NCBI GenBank assembly: GCA_020692325.1
Contig: JAIMKR010000005.1
Span: 137,050 to 201,049 of the forward strand
Origin: Desulfocurvus sp.
GTDB lineage: Bacteria; Desulfobacterota; Desulfovibrionia; Desulfovibrionales; Desulfovibrionaceae
Length of the DNA: 64,000 bases
Reading direction: 5' to 3'
Position numbers and translations under genes: made by a program. The notes below the pieces were generated by a model that was not told the origin of the DNA, made no database searches, and was given only the letters and a program-made list of their open reading frames with translations. Positions 53,030 to 61,579 of this stretch are shown in pieces (the stretch's first letter is position 1; each line of letters begins with the position of its first letter).

Positions 53030-54074
53030 AGAGGCTATTGATCTCACGGCTAGAGCTCTCGATGAGTTTGACCAGTCACATTGGATTATTGCATTTTCTG
53101 GTGGCAAGGATTCTACTGCTGTACTCAAAATTTTTTCAAATGCAGTTTTACAGGTGTCGCGTTTTTCTGGAATAATTGATGTAATATATTGCGACACAGG
53201 TGTAGAAAATCCTCTTTTGGACTCTTATGTTAAAAAAACTCTTTTTGATTTTTCGACTGAAGCAAGATCAACAGGACTACCATTTAATGTCAAAATACTA
53301 ACTGCACCTGTCCAAGATAGATTTTTTGTGAAAGTCATTGGCCGTGGATATCCACCACCAACGAATAGTTTTCGTTGGTGTACAAAAAATTTACGGATCA
53401 AGCCTGTTTCTAATTTTATAAGCAATGCGGCAATTGGTGATGCTATTGTTGCAATTGGGCTTAGACGGTCAGAAAGCATTCAAAGATCAAGGTCTATTAA
53501 AAAAGCTGGCGACGACTATTGGCAATTTCAAAACGAAGCTGGACGAAAATATAAAGTATTTCTTCCTATTATTAATTTTGATATATCTGATGTATGGGGA
53601 ACAATTTCAAGCATAAAACGTCCTGTGTCCATCGATACAGAAAAACTAAAATTATTGTATTATGGTGCGAGTGGAGAATGCCCAATGCTGCGATCCCCGA
53701 CCTCCCCGCCTTGTTCGTCTGGGCGTTTCGGGTGCTGGACGTGCACCGTCGTACGGAAAGACCACTCGGCTTTAAAATTGATCGAAGCGGGATATCGCGA
53801 GTTACTGCCCTATTTAAATTTTAGAAATTGGCTTTCCCAAATCAGAAATGACCCGGAAAGAAGATGGCCACAAAGGCGAAATGGCAAGCATGGCCTCGGG
53901 CCTTTTACAATTGCAGCTCGTTCGGAGATACTAAAGGAACTTAGGCGGCTAGAAGGAATGACTGAAGAGCACATTCTTTGGGCTTCTGAATACGAATATA
54001 TTCACATGCTGTGGGAAAATGACATTCAGACAGAGAACGATCTTTTGAACGGTAAAAACACTATTGCATCTTAG
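53013..54074 (+). CDS. DndC-like PAPS-reductase/ATP-pyrophosphatase family protein
   Basis: A 353-residue protein of the PP-loop ATP-pyrophosphatase fold. The PP-loop is WIIAFSGGKDSTAVLK (SGGKDST about 29-35). YCDTGVENP and RWCTKNLRIKP follow, and near residue 238 RFGCWTCTVVRKDHSALKL, a signature of DndC, the DNA phosphorothioation protein. No DndA, B, D or E is present, so it cannot be a full Dnd system. It may modify a nucleotide or DNA, or use nucleotide cleavage for defence. The start is uncertain (ATG 53013 or 52995, both inside the preceding gene, neither with a clear ribosome site). Strongly A+T-rich, so recently acquired. Confidence 0.8.
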   Translation: MIDTFKEAIDLTARALDEFDQSHWIIAFSGGKDSTAVLKIFSNAVLQVSRFSGIIDVIYCDTGVENPLLDSYVKKTLFDFSTEARSTGLPFNVKILTAPVQDRFFVKVIGRGYPPPTNSFRWCTKNLRIKPVSNFISNAAIGDAIVAIGLRRSESIQRSRSIKKAGDDYWQFQNEAGRKYKVFLPIINFDISDVWGTISSIKRPVSIDTEKLKLLYYGASGECPMLRSPTSPPCSSGRFGCWTCTVVRKDHSALKLIEAGYRELLPYLNFRNWLSQIRNDPERRWPQRRNGKHGLGPFTIAARSEILKELRRLEGMTEEHILWASEYEYIHMLWENDIQTENDLLNGKNTIAS

Positions 54075-54101
54075 CTAATTCAGATTTGGCAATCTGTTTC
54101 C

Positions 54102-54163
54102 CCGCCTACTGAAACCCTTCCGCCTGTCTCCTCCCCGCCCGCCACCGTAAAACCGGTGGCATG
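54102..54163 (+). promoter_or_regulatory. Conserved late element, copy B
   Basis: CCTACTGAAACCCTTCCGCC followed by CTGTC, a C-rich tract and the inverted repeat GCCACCG-TAAAAC-CGGTGGC, which runs straight into the ATG at 54161. Same order as copies A (49937) and C (63856). Confidence 0.6.
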
Positions 54164-54616
54164 AAGCGCAAGCACCCCGTCCACACAGACAACCACGCCG
54201 TCCTGGCCGAGCCCCTTTCTGGAGGCGCGGCCGGGACCGATTTGGTCCGCCCCAAGGGGGGCGCACCGTCGAGCGCGGCCATTTGGCTCCGCCCGGGCGG
54301 CGACTTCGCCACGCGCATCGAGCGGTCGGGCCGCTTCGTCGTTGGCGGGATCACCGCCGCGCTTCCGGGCGTGGGCGTCGCGACCGCCCGAAAGGCCAAG
54401 TCCATTCCGGCCCGCGGCGACCACTTCCCCCCTCTCGCCTTCCGCTTCGATTCAATCATCGGCGCGGCGCTCGAACCATCGGGCGTCGCACGCATCGAAC
54501 AACCGGCGTCGCACGGCATGGACGTCGCGGCCTTGGCCGCGTCGTTTCCGCCGTCGCGCCCGAACCCGAGCTCGCCGTCGAGGAGGGCGGCAATCAATGG
54601 TCTATGCCACCGTTGA
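54161..54616 (+). CDS. Putative remnant of a head-module gene (protease/scaffold-like start)
   Basis: A 151-residue frame starting directly after late element B. Its beginning (HAVLAEPLSGG, then SSAAIWLRPGGDFATRIERS) vaguely recalls the start of Mu-type head protease I proteins, which in Mu is the first gene after the PI promoter. The rest (FVVGGITAALPGVGVATARK, then HFPPLAFRFDSIIGAALEPS) matches nothing I know, and the last 40 residues are Ser/Pro/Arg-rich and overlap the next gene by 20 bases. It may be a fused or frameshifted leftover of the head module. Coding status itself is uncertain. Confidence 0.4.
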   Translation: MKRKHPVHTDNHAVLAEPLSGGAAGTDLVRPKGGAPSSAAIWLRPGGDFATRIERSGRFVVGGITAALPGVGVATARKAKSIPARGDHFPPLAFRFDSIIGAALEPSGVARIEQPASHGMDVAALAASFPPSRPNPSSPSRRAAINGLCHR

Positions 54617-54983
54617 CGACCTCATCGCAGCTTACGGCGCTCAGGAGGTGATAGCCCTGACCGACCGCAAGGAACGGACGGACTCGGCGGGCGCCGGCAC
54701 GGTGGACGCGGCCGTCGCGCAGGAGGCCCTGACCCGGGCCTCCAGCGAGGCGGATACGTACATCGCCGTGCGCTACGCCCTGCCGCTCTCCAGCGTGCCT
54801 GCCGCCCTCAAGACCATGGTGTGCGACATCGCGCGCTTCCGCCTCACGGGCGGCGGAACCACGGAGACCATGCCCATCGTCGGCCGGTACACGTCGGCCA
54901 TCGCCTGGCTCAAGGAGATCGCCTCCGGCGGGGCCGTGCTGCCCGGCGCGACGCTGGCCGCTAGCGGCGGGAGCGTGGCGTGA
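54597..54983 (+). CDS. Mu gp36-like protein (DUF1320), head-tail connection
   Basis: A 128-residue protein. MVYATVDDLIAAYGAQEVIA, then VAQEALTRASSEADTYIAVR, YALPLSSVPAALKTMVCDIA and the SAIAWLKEIASGG segment are the DUF1320/gp36 pattern. In Mu it is the first gene after the capsid block. AGGAGGGCGG precedes the ATG at 54597. From here on the tail module is complete and in Mu order. Confidence 0.9.
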   Translation: MVYATVDDLIAAYGAQEVIALTDRKERTDSAGAGTVDAAVAQEALTRASSEADTYIAVRYALPLSSVPAALKTMVCDIARFRLTGGGTTETMPIVGRYTSAIAWLKEIASGGAVLPGATLAASGGSVA

Positions 54984-55633
54984 TGGACATCTCCACCATC
55001 GAGGACGCCATCCTGGCGCGCATCGCCGGAGCCAAGCTGCCATATCTGCGCACCCTGGCCACCTATGGCGGCGAGCTGGGCGACAGGCTCGTCGAGTCCG
55101 TGCGCCAGTTCCCGGCGGTGTGGCTGGCCTTCAAAGGCGCAGGCAATGGCCGGCCCCTCAACACCGCCGGCAGCGTGTACCGCGTCCCGGCCACGTGGGT
55201 GGTGTTCGTGGCTGCGCGCAACCTGCGCAACGAGGCGGCCACGCGGCGTGGCGACCACGTGCTCGTGGGCGCCTACCAGATACTGAATGACGTGCGCGCG
55301 CTGCTCACCGGCCAGGACCTGGGACTGGAGATTGAGGCCCTGCGCCCCGGCCGCGTGCGGAGCATGACCAGCGCCAGGTACCAGGCCCAGGGCGTCAGCG
55401 TGTACGCAATGAAGTGGCACACCAAGTACGATTTTCGCGTGTTTGAACGCGGCACCGGCCAGCCCGCCACGGGCGCGGACGGCCAGCCAACCACGCCGCT
55501 GCCGGCCCTGTCGCGCATCGGCGTCAACTACTACCTCACCCCCGGCGACGACGTGCCCGACGCGGTGGACCTGCTGACCCTGCAAGAGGGCCGGCCCGCC
55601 GCCACGGCCGACGCCGAAACCGGCGAAGCATAG
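54983..55633 (+). CDS. Mu gp37-like protein (DUF1834), tail terminator region
   Basis: A 216-residue protein (DISTIEDAILARIAGAKLPY, then YRVPATWVVFVAARNLRNEA and VLVGAYQILNDVRALLTGQD), matching the DUF1834/gp37 family at the neck of Mu-like tails. The ATG overlaps the preceding TGA; a GTG three bases earlier is also possible. The C-terminus is extended (PDAVDLLTLQEGRPAAT). Confidence 0.88.
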   Translation: MDISTIEDAILARIAGAKLPYLRTLATYGGELGDRLVESVRQFPAVWLAFKGAGNGRPLNTAGSVYRVPATWVVFVAARNLRNEAATRRGDHVLVGAYQILNDVRALLTGQDLGLEIEALRPGRVRSMTSARYQAQGVSVYAMKWHTKYDFRVFERGTGQPATGADGQPTTPLPALSRIGVNYYLTPGDDVPDAVDLLTLQEGRPAATADAETGEA

Positions 55634-55641
55634 GAGGCGAC

Positions 55642-55836
55642 ATGCTCGTCAAAGCAGCCCCCGGCCTGCGCCTGCCCAAGGAGGGCAAGCCCCGCCAGTA
55701 CATTACCGAGACCGACACCGTGGTGGTGCCCGAGACCGCATATTACCTGCGCGCCCTGGCCAGCGGCGACCTGCTGCCGGCCACGGCCGCCAAAGCCAAG
55801 GCCCCGGCCGCGACCACGGCCCAGGCAAAGGAGTAA
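55642..55836 (+). CDS. Mu gp38-like small protein (DUF2635)
   Basis: A 64-residue protein (MLVKAAPGLRLPKEGKPRQY…, VPETAYYLRALASGDLL), the DUF2635 family always found just before the sheath gene in Mu-like phages. GGAGG precedes the ATG. The C-terminus is Ala/Lys-rich. Confidence 0.88.
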   Translation: MLVKAAPGLRLPKEGKPRQYITETDTVVVPETAYYLRALASGDLLPATAAKAKAPAATTAQAKE

Positions 55837-55839
55837 CCC

Positions 55840-57270
55840 ATGGCCGACACCATCACCTTCGAGAGCATCCCGTCCTCCATCAGGAAGCCGGGCAAGTACA
55901 TCGAATTCAACACCAAGCTGGCGGTGCGCACTCTGCCCGACAATGGACAGCGCTGCCTGCTCATCGGCCAGCGTCTGACGTCCGGCGCCGTGGCGGCCAA
56001 CACGGCCACACAGGTGTTCAGCGACGCGGAGGCCGAGGTCTACTTCGGCGCGGGCAGCATGTTGCACCGCATGGTGCGCGCGGCCATCAACGCCTACGCC
56101 TACATGGACATCACCTGCGTCGCCCTGGATGACGCCACGGCGGGTATCGCCGCCGTGGGCAAGCTGGACATCACCGGTCCGGCCTCGGGCTCCGGTGTGG
56201 TCACCCTGCGCATCGGCACAGACCTTGTGCAGGTGGCCGTGGCGTCCGGCGACACCGCCACCGGAATCGCGACCGCCCTGGCCGCGCAGGCCGCGCAACA
56301 GACGGACCTGCCCGTGGCCGTCACCGCCCCGGAGGGACAGACCGGCTCGCTCACCATCACCGCCAAGCACAAGGGCGCGCAGGGCAACAGCATCCGCCTC
56401 GCCGCCGCCAGCACCGCAGCCGGCGTCTCCGGCGCGGTCACAGCCATGACCGGCGGCCAGGTGGACCCGGACATCACCAGCCTGCTGGCCCTGGTGGCGG
56501 ACGCCGGGCACAACCTGCTCATCACCCCGTACAACGACCAGGTGAGCCTGGCGACGTTGCGTACGCACCTGGACTACGTGAGCGGGGCCATGGAGCAGCG
56601 CGGGGCCTGCGGCGTGTACGCGCTGGTGGGCACCCTGGCCCAGGCCACCACGCTGGCCGGCGCGGTCAACAGCGGGCGCATCACCGGCGCGGCCATCCGT
56701 GGCGTGTACCGCCTGCCCTGGGAAATCGCCTCCGGCTATGGCGCTGTCATCGCGTCCGAGGAAGACCCCGCCCGGCCGCTCAACGGTCTGGCGATCGCCG
56801 GCGTGGACGTGCCGGCCGTGGGCGACCGTTGGCTGCGCACGGAGCAGGAGGTGTTGCTCAAAAACGGCGTCACCCCACTGGAGGCCGCCGCCGACGGCAC
56901 GTCCGTGACCATCGTGCGGGCCATTTCGACCTACACCAAGGACACGCAGGGCGTGCAGGACGTGAGCCTGCTGGACCTCACCACCATCCGCACGCTGGAC
57001 TACGTGCGCAAGGCGGTGCGCACGCGCTGGGCGCTGCGCTTCCCGCGCTCCAAGCTCTCCACCCGCACGCCGAACGCGGTGCGCAGCGAGACGCTCGACG
57101 TGCTGCTCAAAATTGAGGAGCTGGAAATCATCGAAAACGTGCTGGCCAACAAGGACAAGCTCATCGTCCAATTCGACGGCCAGGACCCGAACCGGCTGAA
57201 CGTGCGCATCCCCGTCGACGTGGTCAACGGCCTGCACGTCATCGCCGGCGTCATCGACCTGTACCTGTAA
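55840..57270 (+). CDS. Contractile tail sheath protein (Mu gpL-like)
   Basis: A 476-residue sheath protein. The start ITFESIPSSIRKPGKYIEFN and RTLPDNGQRCLLIGQRL, the middle GVYRLPWEIASGYGAVIAS and the end (TIRTLDYVRKAVRTRWALRF…, LNVRIPVDVVNGLHVIAGVI) follow the Mu gpL family. Presence of a sheath means a contractile (myovirus or tailocin) tail. Full length; no disruption. Confidence 0.95.
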   Translation: MADTITFESIPSSIRKPGKYIEFNTKLAVRTLPDNGQRCLLIGQRLTSGAVAANTATQVFSDAEAEVYFGAGSMLHRMVRAAINAYAYMDITCVALDDATAGIAAVGKLDITGPASGSGVVTLRIGTDLVQVAVASGDTATGIATALAAQAAQQTDLPVAVTAPEGQTGSLTITAKHKGAQGNSIRLAAASTAAGVSGAVTAMTGGQVDPDITSLLALVADAGHNLLITPYNDQVSLATLRTHLDYVSGAMEQRGACGVYALVGTLAQATTLAGAVNSGRITGAAIRGVYRLPWEIASGYGAVIASEEDPARPLNGLAIAGVDVPAVGDRWLRTEQEVLLKNGVTPLEAAADGTSVTIVRAISTYTKDTQGVQDVSLLDLTTIRTLDYVRKAVRTRWALRFPRSKLSTRTPNAVRSETLDVLLKIEELEIIENVLANKDKLIVQFDGQDPNRLNVRIPVDVVNGLHVIAGVIDLYL

Positions 57271-57290
57271 CAACACCAAGGAGACAACGC

Positions 57291-57665
57291 ATGGCGCTGA
57301 AAGAATACCTGGGGGCCATCATCCTGGAGGTTGACGGCATCGAGTACGAAGTGGAGTCCGTGGACGTGGACCACAAGCCGAACCGGAACATGGTCAAAAC
57401 CATGAACCGCAAGGGCAAGCCCAGCGGCTATTCGGAGGGAGTGCACGAGTGGTCGCTCAAGGTGGTGGCCCCCATTCCCGTCACCGACGCGCCGGACTGG
57501 GACGCCATCAGGGGGGGTAAGCTGACCGTGTTCCCCGTCACGTCCAGCGGCGTGCGCACCAGCTACCTGGACTGCGTGAGCATGGGCGATTCCAAATCAT
57601 TCAATGTGGGCAACGAGGCCAAGGTGACCGTGACCCTCGCCGCCTGCGACGAGATCAAGGAGTAG
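57291..57665 (+). CDS. Tail tube protein (Mu gpM-like)
   Basis: A 124-residue protein (YLGAIILEVDGIEYEVESVD, DHKPNRNMVKTMNRKGKPSG, KVTVTLAACDEI), the tube protein that lines the sheath. AAGGAGA precedes the ATG. Length and place are as in Mu. Confidence 0.92.
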   Translation: MALKEYLGAIILEVDGIEYEVESVDVDHKPNRNMVKTMNRKGKPSGYSEGVHEWSLKVVAPIPVTDAPDWDAIRGGKLTVFPVTSSGVRTSYLDCVSMGDSKSFNVGNEAKVTVTLAACDEIKE

Positions 57666-57671
57666 TGGATC

Positions 57672-57989
57672 ATGGGACTGACCGAAACCGGCAGCCTGAA
57701 ATACGGCGTGGAAGTGGACGGCGTGCGCCACAAGGACTTCGAGATGCGCGTGGCCACGCTGGAGGACATGGAGGAAGCCATCGAGGACGCGGGCGAGGGC
57801 GCGTGCAACGCCCGCGTGAGCCGCCACCTGTGGGCGCGCACCCTGGTGCGCCTGGGCACGCTTGAGCCCAAGGCCATCACGGCCGAGCTGCTGGCCACGT
57901 TGCCCGCCAACGAATACGGCCAGCTCGCCGCCGCGGAGGAAATTCTGCGGGGAAAGCTCGCGGCCGCGAACGACAGCTCCGCGAGCTAA
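57672..57989 (+). CDS. Tail assembly chaperone, short form (Mu gp41-like)
   Basis: A 105-residue protein (TETGSLKYGVEVDGVRHKDF, then VATLEDMEEAIEDAGEG and LVRLGTLEPKAITAELLATL), the gp41 family that coats the tape measure during tail assembly. It ends EEILRGKLAAANDSSAS. A slippery GGGAAAG at 57950-57956 allows a -1 shift into the frame that continues to 58195. Confidence 0.9.
   Translation: MGLTETGSLKYGVEVDGVRHKDFEMRVATLEDMEEAIEDAGEGACNARVSRHLWARTLVRLGTLEPKAITAELLATLPANEYGQLAAAEEILRGKLAAANDSSAS
57950..57956 (+). promoter_or_regulatory. Programmed -1 frameshift site GGGAAAG
   Basis: In the gp41 frame this reads G-GGA-AAG, the X-XXY-YYZ form and the same heptamer as used in lambda G/T. After slippage, reading resumes at 57956 in the frame ARGAERQLRELRLAQLALTR, which is open until 58195. 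Confidence 0.8.
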
Positions 57990-58195
57990 GGCTCGCCCAA
58001 CTGGCGTTGACGCGGCACGGCATCAGCTTGACGGAGGCCCGGGGGCTCACCGTCGCGGAAGCGGAAAGCTACCTGGATTTGTTGGCGGACATGGCCGCCG
58101 GAAAGACCGGCGGCACGGGCAAGACGCATGTGAACCAGCGGCTGCTGCGCAAAAGGCGCAGCGCGGAACGCAAGAGGAATAAGGGCGGACGATGA
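57956..58195 (+). CDS. Frameshift extension of the tail chaperone (gp41' long form)
   Basis: This frame lacks a good start of its own; a TTG at 58007 is the first candidate. It is best read as the second part of a 174-residue fusion with gp41 by -1 frameshift. The sequence (LALTRHGISLTEARGLTVAE, AESYLDLLADMAA, then HVNQRLLRKRRSAERKR) has the GxSxxEAxxL helix and basic end usual for gp41'. It overlaps the tape measure start by four bases. Confidence 0.8.
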   Translation, partial: ARGRERQLRELRLAQLALTRHGISLTEARGLTVAEAESYLDLLADMAAGKTGGTGKTHVNQRLLRKRRSAERKRNKGGR

Positions 58196-60327
58196 GCGAC
58201 ATGGAAATGCAGGTCACGCTGAAATTGCGCGACCAGTTGAGCGCGGAGAGCGCCGAGATGCTGGAGACCCTGCGCAAGGGCATCAGCGCCACGGTCACCG
58301 CGTTTGTCCAGTCCGCCACGGCCAGCCAGGATTCCGGCCGGGCGGCGGTGGAGGCGGGCAAGGCCAGCCAAACCGCCGCCGTCCGGGCCACGGCCGCAGT
58401 GCGGCAGCAAACCACGGCCACAGCCAGCGCGACCCAGGCCACGCGCGCCCTGGCGAGCGCCACGGCCGAGGCCAAAACCCGCGCCGAGGGCATGTCCAAG
58501 GCCCTGCGGGACCTCGGCTACCGGGATCGCAACATCCTTGGCGTGGCGGAGCGCATCCGTCAGGTGGACCAGTACGCCCGCCGTGCCGAGCAGGGTCTGC
58601 TCGGGGCCGCCCGCGCGGCCGGTCGCATGGGCCAGGCCGTGGTCCGGGGCGGAGCGGCGCTGGCCGCCGGCGGCCGCGTGGTCGGACAGGCGCTGTCCGG
58701 ACCCGTCGCCTACGAAAACAGCTTGGCCGACATGGCCAACACCGCCTACGCCGACAAGGGAAAGGCCGGAAGGCAGGCCGGCGAGCTTCAGCTCCACGGC
58801 GCGATCCAAAAGGCTTGGCATGAGGGGGGCGGTTCCGACAGGAGCGCCACCGAGGCCATGAAGGCGCTGATCGACAGCAAGGCCGTCTCCACCAACGACG
58901 CCATGAGCATGCTGCCGAAGATCCAAAAAGCCGCGACGGCGGCCAATGTCGCCCCTGTGGACTTGGCCAAAGTTGTCGTCAGCGGCATCAAGCAAAAGTT
59001 CATTCGGCCGGACCAGGTCGGCAAAGCGTTGGACATGTTCATCGCCTCCGATCGGACTGGCGGGAGCCAATTGCAGGACCTGGCCCACCGGTTGCCGCAG
59101 GTGATGGAGAACGCGCCGGGCGCGCGGTCCCTGGGCGGCTTCGGGCGCATCCTGACCGCCGTCCAGGCCGACGCGGCGGGCACCGGCGGCGGGGAACAGT
59201 CCGGCGAGGGCCTGACCAGCCTGATGCGGAGTCTCAACAATCAGGGAACCATTCAAGACTTCCAAAAGCGGCATCTCGACCTTTCCGGCGCGTTTGACAA
59301 GACGGGGAACGGCACGCTGTCCGTGGACTCCTTCGCCCAGATCGTCGACCAGCGCGTGATGGGCAACGACAAGAGGTTCCAGGCCCTCAAAATGCGCGCC
59401 ATGTCGCCCGGCGGCGACCCCGCCGCCACGAACGCCATGGTGGACATGCTTCAGGGATCGGCTGTCGGTAAGCAAATTTCGGACCGCGAGGCCCTGAGGG
59501 CGCTTGTCACCCAGATTATCCAACGGAATGTCGCCGACAAGACGATGGCTGCCATCAATCAGTCGGACGGAGCGGCGCAAACTGGTTGGGAAGTGAAGAA
59601 GGACACGATCGGCTATAAAATCCAGCAGGCGCAGAACGAGAAAAACGCCGCGGCGTTCAACCTGCTGCAAGCTGTGCACAATCCGCTGGCCGGAGCGCTC
59701 GACGCCGTGAACGGTCTGGCGCAGCGTTTCCCCGGTCTGGCCACGGCGGCCTATGCGGCCACGACGGCGCTTTCCGCCCTGGGCGCATCCGCCGGCGACG
59801 GTCTGGCCTGGGGCGGCCTTGTCGGCGCAGGCCAGCGGCTCTTCGGCGGCGGCGCGGCGGCGGGGATGGCTGGCGCAGCCGGAGTGCCCACCTCACGGCT
59901 CGGCCGGCTCGGTGGGCTGTTCGGCCTGGGCACGGCGGCCTTGAGCGTCTACGACACGGAGACCAACGCCAACCTCACCCGCGCGCAGAAAAACGCGCAG
60001 CACGTCGGCACGGCCGCCGGGACCGTCGGCGGCTGGGGTGGGGCCGTGCTGGGGGCCAAGGCCGGGGCAGTGATCGGCGGGGTCATAGGGACCGCCGTTC
60101 CCATCATCGGCACGGCGGCCGGCATGGCGGTGGGCGCGGCGGGGGGTGCCATCCTCGGCGGCTTTTACGGCTCGAAGTATGGCTCCACACTCGGCCAAAA
60201 GGCCGGGGATGTGCTCTTCGGCGGCGGGCAGACCGTGATCCGCAACGAGATCAAGCTCGTGGCCGACGGCCGCCAGTTGGCCGCAGTGGTCAACGAGGTC
60301 AACGCCCGCCAGGCGCAGCGGCACTAA
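58192..60327 (+). CDS. Tail tape measure protein
   Basis: A 711-residue protein that sets tail length. The N-terminal 120 residues are helical and Ala/Gln/Thr-rich (TAAVRATAAVRQQTTATASA). The middle (SLADMANTAYADKGKAGRQA, then SGIKQKFIRPDQVGKALDMF) resembles TP901-type tape measures. The C-terminal third has Gly/Ala-rich hydrophobic segments (GAVIGGVIGTAVPIIGTAAG) that may span a membrane on injection. Length predicts a rather short tail. The ATG overlaps the chaperone stop. Confidence 0.92.
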   Translation: MSDMEMQVTLKLRDQLSAESAEMLETLRKGISATVTAFVQSATASQDSGRAAVEAGKASQTAAVRATAAVRQQTTATASATQATRALASATAEAKTRAEGMSKALRDLGYRDRNILGVAERIRQVDQYARRAEQGLLGAARAAGRMGQAVVRGGAALAAGGRVVGQALSGPVAYENSLADMANTAYADKGKAGRQAGELQLHGAIQKAWHEGGGSDRSATEAMKALIDSKAVSTNDAMSMLPKIQKAATAANVAPVDLAKVVVSGIKQKFIRPDQVGKALDMFIASDRTGGSQLQDLAHRLPQVMENAPGARSLGGFGRILTAVQADAAGTGGGEQSGEGLTSLMRSLNNQGTIQDFQKRHLDLSGAFDKTGNGTLSVDSFAQIVDQRVMGNDKRFQALKMRAMSPGGDPAATNAMVDMLQGSAVGKQISDREALRALVTQIIQRNVADKTMAAINQSDGAAQTGWEVKKDTIGYKIQQAQNEKNAAAFNLLQAVHNPLAGALDAVNGLAQRFPGLATAAYAATTALSALGASAGDGLAWGGLVGAGQRLFGGGAAAGMAGAAGVPTSRLGRLGGLFGLGTAALSVYDTETNANLTRAQKNAQHVGTAAGTVGGWGGAVLGAKAGAVIGGVIGTAVPIIGTAAGMAVGAAGGAILGGFYGSKYGSTLGQKAGDVLFGGGQTVIRNEIKLVADGRQLAAVVNEVNARQAQRH

Positions 60328-60346
60328 TAAACCGGGAGAAAGACAC

Positions 60347-61579
60347 ATGGCCTGGAAAGACACGCTGTTGCCCGCCAGCTTCCGGGGCGCGGCCTTCGAG
60401 GTGCTGCGCACCCGCGACATGGGCAAGGCCGCCGTGCCCGAGCACCACTACCCCTACCGCGATGGCGGCGCGGTGGAGGACATGGGCCGCGACATGCGGC
60501 GCATCGAGATCGTCGCCGTGCTCTGGGGCGACACCTACGAGCCCGCGCTGCAAAAACTGCTCAAGGCCCTTTCCGAGCGCGGCAAGGGCGAGCTGGTGCA
60601 TCCGGTGCTTGGCCCCGTGCAGGCCCAGGCGCTGGACTGGGACGCCCCGCACTCGGCCGAGCGGCCCAATTACGTCGAGGTCACCATGCATTTCGTGGTG
60701 CCCGACGAGGACCCCAAGTTTTTCGACCGGACCTGGCCCAAGGCCGACGCCAAGGCCGAGACAGCGCGCACCGGCGCGGCCTCCGTGCTGGAACGCGCGG
60801 CGGCCGCCGCCAAGAACGCCAAGGCCATGAGCACCGCCGGCCTGGACGGGCTGGCCAATCTCAAGAGCCTGGCCACCGGCTTCATCACCAGCGGCGCGGA
60901 CATCGTCACCGCCCCGGCCGCCTGGGCGGCGGACGTCACCAGCCTCGTTTCCGGCTTCATCGGCCTCAAGAGTTTCGCCTCGTCCTCGCTGCTGTCGGAC
61001 TACGAGAGCGTGTACTCCCGGCTATCCGGCCTGTTCCCCGCGTCGTCGTCCACGTCGTCCTCTTCGTCGGGGTCGTCCTCAGGCAGCTCCGGCACAGCCC
61101 CCGCCGCCGTCACCCCGGCCGCAGCGGCGGCCGCAGCCAAGGTCGAGAAGCAGGTGCAGGCGCACGTTGCGCTTGAGGCGGCGCTTGGCGTGGCCGAGGC
61201 CGCGCAGGCGGTGCTGGAGAGCGAGGCCGAAACGCCCACCCTCACGCCGGAGGAAATCGAAAAGGTGACCGCCACCAGCCGCGAGCAGGTGCAGGCCAGC
61301 ATCACCACCTACCGCGAGCTGTACGACCTCGAGCTTTCGCGCGCCGTCACCGAGCCCGCCAAGGACGTGGCCGCCGCCATTCAGGACGCGGCAAAGGCCG
61401 TGCTGGCGGCGCGCCCGCCGCTCGTCACGCGCGTCGTGGCCGCGCGCACCTGCCCGCGCCTGCTCGCGCACCAGCTGTATGGCGACCACACCCGCGCGGC
61501 GGAGATCGTGCGGTTGAACGCCTTGCGCGACCCCAACTTTTTAACGCCGGGCCAGGAGTTGCGCGTCTATGCCAGTTAG
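60347..61579 (+). CDS. Mu gpN-like DNA circularisation / tail protein
   Basis: A 410-residue protein. MAWKDTLLPASFRGAAFEVL, then GRDMRRIEIVAVLWGDTYEP and GPVQAQALDWDAP, is the 'DNA circularization N-terminal' pattern of Mu gpN, which forms part of the baseplate-tail junction. A Ser-rich spacer lies near residue 235 (SSSTSSSSSGSSSGSSG). The C-terminal ARTCPRLLAHQLYGDHTRAA…FLTPGQELRVY looks LysM-like. It overlaps the next gene by 11 bases. Confidence 0.9.
   Translation: MAWKDTLLPASFRGAAFEVLRTRDMGKAAVPEHHYPYRDGGAVEDMGRDMRRIEIVAVLWGDTYEPALQKLLKALSERGKGELVHPVLGPVQAQALDWDAPHSAERPNYVEVTMHFVVPDEDPKFFDRTWPKADAKAETARTGAASVLERAAAAAKNAKAMSTAGLDGLANLKSLATGFITSGADIVTAPAAWAADVTSLVSGFIGLKSFASSSLLSDYESVYSRLSGLFPASSSTSSSSSGSSSGSSGTAPAAVTPAAAAAAAKVEKQVQAHVALEAALGVAEAAQAVLESEAETPTLTPEEIEKVTATSREQVQASITTYRELYDLELSRAVTEPAKDVAAAIQDAAKAVLAARPPLVTRVVAARTCPRLLAHQLYGDHTRAAEIVRLNALRDPNFLTPGQELRVYAS

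Noticed and set aside
52941-54074. Full Dnd phosphorothioation system
   Set aside because: Only a DndC-like protein is present; DndA/B/D/E and a DndFGH restriction part are missing from the window.
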